DNA of 64,000 bases from Smallanthus sonchifolius. Its lineage: Eukaryota; Streptophyta; Magnoliopsida; Asterales; Asteraceae. Of this stretch, positions 11,347 through 21,058 are shown piece by piece. A model generated the notes under the pieces. It was not told the origin of the DNA. It was given only the letters and a program-made list of their open reading frames with translations, and did no database searches. The first letter of the stretch is position 1. The number at the start of each line of letters is the position of its first letter. The DNA is taken from positions 30,533,001 through 30,597,000 of the forward strand of contig CM042035.1 in NCBI GenBank assembly GCA_023525975.1, in the 5' to 3' direction. The position numbers and the translations under genes are program-made.

Positions 11347-12240
11347 TCTGAGGGAATCACATTGTACTTGAAGAAAATTCATGACATTTTTGGAGAAAAC
11401 CGTTCTTTAATTGTGCAACTTAATACTCAAACCATTAATAATAAAATTTTGAGTGAAAGAGTCCAATAGGCAGAAAAGGCTAAATTACAAGTTTACCACA
11501 TGGATATGGATAAAAAAATTTTATTTGGAATAATTGATAAACAATTTAATAGAAAAGCCATAGAGGGTCTCGGTTATAATTCTCATCCACCACCTTATTC
11601 AAAATCAGGTAGATTTGCTGACATGCCTGTTGCTCATGTTCCTACTCCTTTTGTGTGTACTTTATCTGCTAATGACTATATTACATCCTCAGATTCTGAC
11701 AGTTTTGCTTCATGTGCAGAGTCGAATTGTGTAACTTCAGAAGATGATTGTGATGGGAGTACCCGTTTTAGAAATGTTTTAAATGAACTTGAGTCGGATG
11801 AATGTAATAATATGTCAGTGTCAAAACCAGATATTTGTGAACACGTTGAAAACTTGTATTTTCATTCTATGCCTGCTGAGTATATGAGATTGGGATATGA
11901 TATTTCTAAATTTAAAAATGCTTTACCTTTTATTCCTAAATCTTTGAATGTTGTGCCATGTGTTACCAAGTTTAAAAGTGCAGGAATTATTGTGAATGTT
12001 GTACCACGTGAAACCATGAGCAACATGTAATTTTTCAGATTAAAGGAAGAACACCGTCTTCAAGACAAAGTTATTGAAGAAAGAATCGTATCATGTTCAG
12101 ATGCCTCAACATCACCATCATCATCATCTTGCGATGACAATTATCAGGCTAAGATGTCTTGTGAAAAAGTTTGTTTTAGTTGTGGTGTTTCAAATCATGT
12201 TTCAAAAAGTTATAAATTGACAACAATCGATTGTAATGAA
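11347..12240 (+). pseudogene. Gag C-terminal region of element 2
   Basis: One frame is readable from 11347 with in-frame stops at 11467, 12028 and 12241. The motif KKILFGIIDKQFNRKAIEGLGY is typical of SIRE-type gag. A Ser/Asp-rich region follows. A zinc-knuckle remnant lies at 12172-12213: CFSCGVSNHVSKSY, in which the last cysteine is replaced by tyrosine. The N-terminal half of gag is missing because element 1 (with gypsy A) was inserted just before 11345. The protein would be the nucleocapsid part of gag; this copy is dead. Confidence 0.75.
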
Positions 12241-12483
12241 TAATCGTCTCCCAAAATTTCATTGAATTCAAATGTGCTATCTAAGTCTTTTCACAGTAGC
12301 AAATCTAGGCATAAAAGAATTAGGAATGCTAAAAATTATTTGAAAAGAACCTAGAAAATTAAAAATAATGTTCTATATGATGACCATGCTTCATCTAAGG
12401 AGGATTATGATTATGATTCCCATGTCATGTCCTATCTTGACAATAAACTTCTTGATAGCAATGGTATTGGTCAAAATGTCTAA

Positions 12484-12888
12484 ATGGTTCGTTGTGTAAA
12501 GGGTCAACCAAGAAGAACCGGAGATAACATCTGGCATGTAGATAGTGGATGTTCAAGACACATGACCAATCATTTTAACTTGCTGCAAGATTATTATCCA
12601 ATGGATGGAGATTATATAGCGTTTGCTGGCAATCTAAGAGGAGGGAAGATTGAAGGACAAGGAACAGTATCGAATGGTGTAAATAGTCAGGAACATGTCA
12701 ACTTTGTTCCCCAATTGAAGTACAATCTGATAAGTGTTTCTCATATTTGTGACAACGATTTATGTGCCCTGTTTAATTCAATAGAATGCCTGATATTGAA
12801 GCCTGTAGTGGCGATTCCAGAAGAACTCATTCTCATGCGTGCTCCCAGAAGATACAACACATATAGCTTAGATATGAACAACCCATAA
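12484..12888 (+). pseudogene. Copia aspartic protease (element 2)
   Basis: Same reading frame as the gag segment, separated by a stop at about 12481. The segment WHVDSGCSRHMT carries the catalytic D-S-G triplet of copia proteases, and the tail (FVPQLKYNLISVSHICD) matches the usual end of this domain. It would cleave the gag-pol polyprotein inside the particle. A stop follows at about 12886. Confidence 0.85.
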
Positions 12889-12936
12889 AAAATTGAATCG
12901 TGCTTTCTTTCAAAGGCTTCTGAAGATGAATCAATT

Positions 12937-13749
12937 ATGTGGCATAAGAGGTTGGGACACGTAAACTTTAAAACCATGAACCGCCTGGTTCGAGGAAACT
13001 TTGTCACTGGATTGTCTCTCAAATATTTTTCTCCTGTACAATACTGTATCTCCTGTTACAAGGGAAAACAACACAAATCTTCTCATAAGCCCAAAACCAC
13101 AAATTCCATTGACTCCCCTCTTCAATTACTACACATGGATCTCTTCGATCCTGTGAGTGTCATGAGTCTTGCACGAAAATCTTACTGTTTGGTGGTAGCC
13201 GATGATTTCTCTCAGTTTACTTGGGTGTTCTTCCTAGCTAAGAAAGATGAGATGCCAGAGATTATAAAGACATATCTGCTTCAAATTGCGACCCTCTTCA
13301 ATCCGAGTGTGAAGACTATCCAAAGTGATCATGGAAACGAATTCAAGAATGCCACTCTTGATTCCTTCTGTGAAAGCAAAGGAATTTCTCGGCAATTCAG
13401 TGCACCGCGTACTCCTCAACAAAACGGTGTAGCTGAAAGAAGAAATCGCACGCTGATTGAAGCTGCAAGAACTATGATTGTTGATTCCAAGCTTCCCGTG
13501 ACCTTTTGGGCTGAGGCGGTCAACACTACATGTTTTGTGCAAAATCGGGTTCTCATCACCAAAAGTTGCAACAAAACACCTTATGAGATCATGTACAAGC
13601 GAAAGCCAGTTATTGATTTCTTCAGAAAGTTTGGGTGTGTATGCACGATGTTGAATACTTCAGATCAGCTAAACAAGTTTGAAGCCAAAGCCGATGAATG
13701 TTATTTTGTGGGCTATTAATCTAATCAACGAGCGTTTCATGTTTATAAC
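12937..13749 (+). pseudogene. Integrase, 5' part (element 2)
   Basis: The pre-integrase zinc-binding segment (WHKRLGHVNFKTMNRLV ... CISCYKGKQH) is followed by the catalytic core. The first Asp is in LLHMDLFDP, the second in IQSDHGNEF and the Glu in NGVAERRNRT, so the D,D-35-E triad is intact. A TAA at about 13717 ends the open segment. The same frame continues to 13749, where a solo gypsy LTR (13750-16460) interrupts it. The reading resumes in phase at 16466. Confidence 0.88.
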
Positions 13750-16460
13750 TGTGACAATCTGAACTTTTAGAATTAACCTCATTAGTAAAGGCAGTTAAAT
13801 TATTCTGTCAATATCTAAACTAAAACTGTTAGGGTTTAATCTGTAATTTAACCAAAGTTGATTTGGTTGCCTCAGAATAGTCAAAATTGAAAGTTTCTAG
13901 TTCTGTTTGACTTTGTAAAGTCAAACTCATGATAGTGAACTCAAATTCAAATCCAAGAATCGATCACTACCTGATTTTGTAACGGATCAAGCTTATGCTC
14001 ATCATTAACAGTCGTAACCGTCAGTTTAATCATCATCATTGTCAAAATTAAACAAATTATTGATTAATATCGACTTCATTGCTAAATGCCATCAAATTCA
14101 TCTTTTCTGTATACCAATTTACGAATTAAGTCTCTGCACAGGATAGACGCAACTCTCTGGAGATTTTGCACACATCAATCGGATTGGAGATGAGGCCGGA
14201 GTCATTGGAGATCAAGCACTCATCGCAGGAACTAAGTTTTAGCCGTGTCCCATCAATTCGCTATCCATTCTGGTAATTGATCCCATCATTAGATTCGTAT
14301 TAACCTGATAATCAAAAGCCTTAACCTAATTAGGGTTCACATTATCGGATTTAACTCGAGCGAATAGCTAGGGTTCATATTGTTTTCGTTTTAGTCGAAC
14401 CCTAACAATTTGATATCAAATATTGAAATTGAACACATCCTCAGAGTCGTCTCTACGTCTGGATTGAAAGCCCTATGAAATCCAGGGCTCATGTCATCGA
14501 ATTTATCATGATCCATAGTCTAGGGTTTGTTCTGGTTCGATTTGGGGTTTCTGATATGGAACTCAACCAAAATGGAATTAAACCACATCAGTAGATTCGC
14601 AAGTCATTACTTGTTAAAAGCCCTATGATTTCAAAGCATTCTAACATCAAAACTGCTCAAGTCGATTTCATGTTCTTATTCTAGGGCTTGAATCTTAAAA
14701 CCGAATTTAAACACACTTAAACTTACGGCTTTTTGAATTAAAACCCATCCCAGGTCCGAAATAATGTAAGGAACAAAACCCTTTTCCCATTTTGGCTAGT
14801 CGCGACCGGATTTAGTGGGTTGGGACTGGGATTCGATCGTTGTGTGTATAGGAGGGAGACCACATGAACCCGAATGTTAAAAGCAATTTGTCTCGGGTTT
14901 GTATGCGATACCCTAGCGGGCGGGACTGGTTAAAGCTGTGTGCGTGTGTGGGAGAGACCCGGGCTCCCACATTTATTTTTTAGAGGCACTTTTAATTATA
15001 TTTAATTATTAAAAAATGAAACCTTATATTATTATATTAAGAGTTTTAACCCAAAAAACAACCCGTAGGCTCGGGTTTGGTTTCATAACCTATTTTTATT
15101 ATTATTCCCACTTTTAAATAATATGTTTACATTATGTTCAAACGGCGAATTCAATTAAAATAATATGTTTATATTATTTTTAACCCGTAACTCCCACTAT
15201 TAAATAATATATATATTTGTATATTATTTCACCTCGTTAAAATACTTTGTGTGGCGTTTAAACTAAAAATAATATAATGGTTTATATTATTTACTCTCGT
15301 TTTCGTACGCGATTAAAAATAATATATTTATTACTTTCCACACAATGATTAATTAGTTAATCCGACGAACCTAAAATAATGTATTAAATTATATTATTTT
15401 TCTAATCTTTGTAAACGACTCGTACGTACGAATATATATATTTGTTTAATTATTATTATTTATTAACATACGACACGTAACGCTTTTCCCTTAACGATCA
15501 TATTAAAAATTTATATAATTCCGTAGACACGTTCGTCTACTCTTAAATCCTTAGAAAGCGTTAAGATGTTCTAACTTCCGTGTCGTCGTCACAAATCCCA
15601 ACTTGTTCATAATTTATGTGTTAATTATTTTAGGGCATTCGTAAGTCTTTTGAGACTTACACTCGTGGTTCCAACTTATCGCTTGTGTTATACTGCCTAC
15701 GCTATTCAAGTGAGTTTTCACGGCCCCTTTTTACTGTTTTAAACTGGGGGAGAAATCATGTCGTAAATGTTTTTTGATTTTTGTAATTCATATATGATAT
15801 AACTTGTATGACTATGCGTATACATTATCCTTTAAGTCCTCACATCGGACCGTTAATATGAACATAGCGAGGTAATTTGAGTAGTACTACTGGGTTTGAC
15901 AAACCTCACCCGCGTTAGTCGCGCTAACTCGATTGGAGGTCGAACGGGTGCAATATTGACCTAATCATGCACCATGATGGTGGGAGGCATATAAACAGTC
16001 AGTTGTTGGTTGCGAGCGCATTAGTTAACATGATTATGGGTTAGCTACCTATTGATTTATATATTGAATGTACATTAATCTGTTAAACACTTCTATAAAC
16101 TGAAACTTGTGAACTCACCAACCTCGTGTTGACATTTTCTTACATGTGTTTCTCAGGTTGCTTAAGATAAGGCACAGGTGCACACAATAGGTCATGCATG
16201 GAAATTCTACCTTTGATTTATGTTTTATTAAACTGTTTGGACTATTTTAAATTGTGTTTGGTTTGGACTTTTGGACTATTCTTTTGGGCGCGTGTGTTTT
16301 GAGCAATTACTTTCTTTACGCTTACGCATTAACTCTGATTGATATGATAATTTTCATTTGAGTCCCATGTAGAGTCGTTCAATGTAACTAATGTTTGAGA
16401 TCCTGGTTCATCACTTCCCAAACGGTAAAACTCCATTAGTTGAAATTTGGCGGTGTGATA
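13750..16460 (+). repeat. Solo LTR of a gypsy (Tekay-like) element inside element 2 integrase
   Basis: 2711 bp, starting TGTGACA and ending GTGTGATA (terminal CA mutated). The 5-bp target duplication ATAAC is present on both sides (13745-13749 and 16461-16465). There are no internal genes, primer site or polypurine tract. The 3' part (about 15710-15760, CACGGCCCCTTTTTACTG) matches the minus strand of gypsy B's LTRs, which supports the family call. Solo LTRs arise by unequal recombination between the two LTRs of a full element. Confidence 0.85.
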
Positions 16461-16465
16461 ATAAC

Positions 16466-16935
16466 AACCAGAGAAATATGGTGATGGAGTCCATTGATAT
16501 AAATTGGCATGAAAGCAATCATACGGACGCTGGGGACGGTCCAAATTGGATTTTTGATGTCGAATCATTGTTTAAGTCATTTAATCTTCCTATGCTTTCA
16601 AATGAGTTAACATATGCTAATCCTTACTTTTCTGTGAACAATTTAAAGAACATAAATGATCAAAGTTCTTCTTCATCCACTCAAAATGAAATCCCTGTAC
16701 CTGCTGATGCTGAATCTAATATGGACTCTTCCGGTTCTGGTGCAACAAGTGAAACTGTTGAAGACAACACCATTCCAATAGTGGATGTTGCCCCACAATG
16801 AACTGCTGAATATCCTATTTTTAATGAAGCTGATCCTCCTGCTGATAATTTCACAAATCTGGATGACCTCTTGGAAGAAGATGAGATTCCTCAATTGAGA
16901 ATTCATAAGAATCATCCCACCGACAACATCATTGG
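16466..16935 (+). pseudogene. Integrase C-terminus and linker to RT (element 2)
   Basis: Reading resumes in the original phase directly after the second ATAAC copy. The frame carries the linker typical of copia pol (PNWIFDVESLFKSFNLP) and low-complexity Ser/Asn/Glu sequence. It stops with TGA at 16799-16801 and continues with acidic sequence to about 16935, where the frame changes to that of the RT segment. The corresponding stretch of element 4 reads GPDWAFDYENLFKSFHLPSD. Confidence 0.75.
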
Positions 16936-16944
16936 TTCGCTCAA

Positions 16945-18543
16945 GTGGGTGTTCGTACCCGAAGTACTTGTGATGCACTAGACAACAACATGTTCTCGTG
17001 TTTTATATCTCAAGTAGAACCTAAAAATATCAAAGCAACTTTGCTTGAGAACAGCTGGGTGGAAGCAATGCAAGAAGAGTTGCAACATTTATCAAAACTA
17101 AATGTCTGGAATCTAGTGGATCTTCCCAAGAACAAAGTTCCTATCGACACTCGTTGGGTATTTCGCAACAAAAAGGATGAAGGAGGAATTGTGGTTCAGA
17201 ACAAAGCTTGTTTGGTTGTTCAAGGTTTCTATAAGGAAGAAGGGATTGAATTTGAGGAAGTCTTTGCACCAGTGGCTCGCTTGGAAGCCATCAGAATGTT
17301 TCTCGCCTATGCAGCCTATATGGACTTCACTATTCATCAAATGGATATCAAAAGCGCATTTCTGTCTGGAAAAGTTCAAGAGGAAGTTTATGTCAAGCAG
17401 CCACCAGGTTTCATTGATCCTAACTTTCCAGACCGTGTCAACAAGTTAGACAAGGCATTGTACGGTCTTCACCAAGAACCTCATGCATGGTATGAAACGT
17501 TATCAAAGTTTCTGCTTAAAAATGGTTTCACACGAGGAGCGATTGACCAAACTCTGTTTAAATGGAAGGATGGAAAGGATACAATTATGGTGCAAATTTA
17601 TGTGGACGATATCATCTTTGGATCCATAAATCCTCGTCTGTGCAAAGAATTCAAAGAAGTGATGCGTTCTAAGTTTGAAATGAGCTCTATAGGAGAAATG
17701 AAGTTATTTTTAGGATTGCAAGTTGATCAGTCCGAGTCAGGAATTCTCATTCATCAAGAGAAATATGTGAAAGAAATCCTGAACAAGTTCAGAATGGTTG
17801 ATTCCCATCCAGTCAAAACTCCCGTGGAAGTTCGACATTTTCCGTCTCCCGATTTGGATAGCGAAGGCGTTGATCAGCACCTCTATCGCTCAATGATAGG
17901 ATCTCTCATGTATCTCACTGCCAGCAGACCCAACATCATGTTTGCAGTGTGCTTGTGTGCACATTTTCATGCTAATCCTAAACTCTCTCATTTATCTGCT
18001 GTCAAACGTATTTTGCGTTATTTAAAGTATAAGCCAGAATTGGGTCATTGGTATCCTAAGAATGACATGTTTGATCTTGTGGCTTATTCAGATTCAGACT
18101 ACGGGGGATGTAACTTAGACCGCAAATCCACTTCTGGAGGTTGTCAGTTCCTTGGCAATCGCCTTGTCTCATGGCAATGTAAGAAACAATACATTGTTTC
18201 CCAATCCACGGCCGAAGCCGAATACATTATCGCCGCCCTTTGTTGTTCCCAAGTCAGATGGATACACCGTCAGATGCTTGACTATGGGATCACATTCCAT
18301 GAGACACACATTCTTTGTGACAACACTGTCGTTCCCCATATCACCAAAAACCCAGTTCAGCATTCCAAAACCAAACACATCGAGATCAAACATCATTTTA
18401 TCCGTGATTGTGTTGAAAAGAAACATATTCGAATCGTTGAAGTCAAAACCGACAAGCATACCGCAGACATCTTCACAAAGGCTTTTGACTCTACCATATT
18501 TGCCCAACTGGTGGAGATGCTTGGCATGAAAAACTTTCAGTAG
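16945..18543 (+). pseudogene. Reverse transcriptase and RNase H (element 2)
   Basis: 532 open codons. RT begins at about residue 20 (CFISQVEPKNIKATL, WVEAMQEELQHL, NVWNLVDLPKNK). It contains FTIHQMDIKSAFLSGK with the first catalytic Asp, and the active-site motif VQIYVDDIIFGS. RNase H follows with LVAYSDSDYGGC, DRKSTSGGCQFLGN, SWQCKKQ, STAEAEYI and CDNTVVPHITKNPVQHSKTKHIEI. The C-terminus (HTADIFTKAFDSTIFAQLVEMLGM) is complete, so no pol sequence is missing at the 3' end. The segment itself has no stop, but the polyprotein upstream is broken. Close in sequence to element 4's pol. Confidence 0.9.
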
Positions 18544-19926
18544 TCCTTGCGTATATTAGTTGTTTTTATGTTTATGCTTAATAGTCAAGAAAACTTCCAA
18601 AAATATTTTCCTTTTATGTATAGTTTATTTTTATTACCTAACAAATATTTTGGGGGAGAAATGAGAATTTAATATGTCAGAATTGAAAAGAATTGCTTTG
18701 TGTATAGTCTTACAAGTGGTTTTGTTACAGGAAAATTGAATGTGACCTTTGAGAAATGATAGTGTCTGATCACATCTCTTGAACGTGGAATGGACCAAAA
18801 GCGATGGTGTTTACTGAGGTATAGCTAGTAGGCCCGGCATATGGTTAAAACTTGTAAGTAGTGTGAAAACCTAAATTCTATCTCATACTTGTGTGTTTGA
18901 AACCATTATTGAAACATCTAACCCATTTTGTCTATTAAGAAAACCAATTCAATCATATACAGTCCTACGTGTTGGATTCTTATTCATACGCCAGGTGATC
19001 GTTAAGGTAACGAAATTTACCACCGATGACCCCGTATGTTATTCTTACGCAAAGATCTCGGGTGCTCAACATTTTCCTATCCGCTTGGATAATTTTACGA
19101 CTTCTTGTGTTTTGCTTACGCAAAGATCTTGAATGTTCGTACCTTTTTAATATCTACTTGGATATTTTTCATTTTAAATCTTCTAATACACTTGGGTTTC
19201 TTATTTTATTTTGGTGGTATTTTGAAATTATTAAGATGGTACCTTGGTTAATCAGAAAGAGATGATAGGACAAATATGGGTATTTCTTGAGGATTGATAG
19301 GTTTTCAAAACCATTTTATTTCAATATGTGGGGTACACCTTGTATCATGCTTAAATGGTACCTTATAATCACATGAAACCTATGTACAAACAAATGTTCG
19401 GGTTTACTTTGCACAAATATCAGCTATCTTCATGGACTCACAGTAGTTGATTGCAAAAGGAAGTGCTTCAAGAGACTGACCAGATCTGATCTCATGTTGG
19501 ATCTTTTCCAAGAAGATAAGTGTGAATATGCTTTGAATATTTTATGTTAAGTTTGTATAAAAGAGTAAATATCTTGTGAATAGCTTATATTTTATTTTTA
19601 AAGTTGTATCTGTTCTATGGCTATCGAAATTTCTTGAGTTAACCGAAACTTACAGTCACCCGAAACTAAAAATTCACCCGAAACTACCTAGTCACCCGAA
19701 ACTTCTTTTGCCTATCAAAACTAGTAGTTTCAACTGGGGCATTTTGGTCTTTTACCACATGAAAAAATAAATGTCTTCATAATCCGATTTCTTCGTCGTC
19801 AAGCCTCACTCTACCGTCTCTGATCATTTATACCTCCATTTTCACACACAAAATCCCTCATTACCTCGGTCTAAGTCTGCAAAATCAGTGTTTCTCATCT
19901 GATTCTTCCATCTTCTTCATCATCAG
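18544..19926 (+). promoter_or_regulatory. Spacer upstream of element 2 accessory gene: candidate internal promoter and 5' UTR
   Basis: No ORF of note. A purine run TTTTGGGGGAGAAATGAG lies about 110 bp after pol (near 18650) and resembles a polypurine tract. TATAAAAG occurs at 19556-19563. A cluster of CCGAAACT / TCGAAACTA-type words follows (about 19625-19725). Then comes a pyrimidine-rich leader-like stretch (about 19790-19920) ending at a splice-donor-like CATCAG|GTAACG at 19926/19927. A duplication repeats the donor about 36 bp later. The promoter role is inference. Confidence 0.45.
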
Positions 19927-20128
19927 GTAACGATGTTTTGTGGTTTCACTGTGTAATTTCAGGTAACGATGTTTTGTGGTTTCACTTTGAGTTTGAAAGG
20001 TTTTTACGACTGTTACATCGTTTTAAAGGCAGATTAGGGCTTAGATCTTGTTCGTTTACTTACCATTGTCGATAACTTACATCTTTATGTTCACATTTGC
20101 AGATCTTTCTTGAATCTCCGGTAAGATG

Positions 20129-20614
20129 TGTAGGTCCACATGGCTCTTCTACGGATCGTTCTCGTGATAAGACGTATTGTTAACGCGGAGTGCGGAATCC
20201 AACCGAATCAACAATTGTATACATAAAAGACAACATAAATAATCATGTAAATAACATTCAAGCTTGTATTCCAACAATCATAGAATTTACAAACTCAATC
20301 AGGCAATTAGATCACTTCTGTTCTACGTCTTCGATTATCTGCTCAAACTGACTCTGTAACCTCTATATATAGACATCTGATATGTGTTAGGCGAACTTAA
20401 CAAGTTCTCCTCTAACAGACTAAGCGAACTTAACAAGTTCGCCTCAGATAGAATAAGCGAACTTAACAAGTTCGCCTCTGTTAGACTAGGCGAACTTGAC
20501 AAGTTCGCCTCTAGCAATACTTGTATAAACACTTAGAACATTACATACAAAAACATAAAGACATTAGATCTAAACTATTACAAAGCTTTTGTCATTACAA
20601 ACTATGTCCTAACA
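20129..20614 (-). repeat. Solo copia LTR (GCGAAC family), reversed, inside the putative intron
   Basis: 486 bp. On the minus strand it starts TGTTAGGACATAG and ends GGACCTACA. The TSD AGATG is exact at 20124-20128 and 20615-20619. It contains four copies of GCGAACTTRACAAGTTCGC at 20391, 20424, 20457 and 20490, exactly 33 bp apart, with a TATA box just downstream in the transcription direction. Confidence 0.88.
20363..20371 (-). promoter_or_regulatory. TATA box in solo copia LTR
   Basis: TATATATAG on the minus strand. The nearest GCGAAC palindrome starts about 20 bp upstream (20391), and four lie within 140 bp. Confidence 0.6.
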
Positions 20615-21058
20615 AGATGAAGTTTCGGCAACACAGGCTACTTTTATCTTTTACTTTAGGCATCGAAATTAAGTAGTTTCAATAAAAGAGGTGTTTTTAT
20701 TTTAAAATTGGTTTTTCAAGGTTTAAACAAGTTTTTCAATCAAAACTAGTAGTTTCGATACCCAAATTTGCCCTAGTCTTTTTGCCCAAAACTTGTTCTA
20801 GAAGTTTTGATAAGACTTATTCCTAATTTTCTAAGTGTTGATCGAAACTTGTTGTTTCGATCAAAACTAGTAGTTTCGATAAGGCCCTTTCTGAATTTTC
20901 TAAGTTTCAACTGACACTTGTTGTTTCAATCGAAACTAGTAGTTTCGATAGGGTCTGTCTCAGAAAAAGTCTAAGTGTTGGTTCAAATAGTTTCGATCAG
21001 GTTTGTCTCTGAAATTTCTCTAAGTATCAAGATTGATTGATCTTGTGTGTTTGCAGAT

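Larger units (their letters stand above)
19927..21056 (+). other. Putative 5' UTR intron of element 2 accessory gene
   Basis: It starts GTAACG and ends TGTGTTTGCAG, two bases before the ATG at 21059. Subtracting the solo LTR and one TSD copy leaves about 640 bp, comparable to the intron-sized gaps of element 3 (420 bp) and element 4 (457 bp). Its 3' half has several TCGAAACTAGTAGTTTCGA-type palindromes (about 20740-20990). Splicing is inferred only from site sequence and conservation of layout. Confidence 0.45.

Noticed and set aside
20391..20509. CRISPR-like regular repeats (also 48999-49266 and 57075-57376)
   Set aside because: Short palindromes in plant LTRs with related, not unique, spacers; no cas genes and clear LTR context.
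20335..20532. 65-residue ORF with repeated LSSSLSLSEANLL-like units
   Set aside because: It is the translation of the 33-bp GCGAAC palindromic array in the solo LTR.
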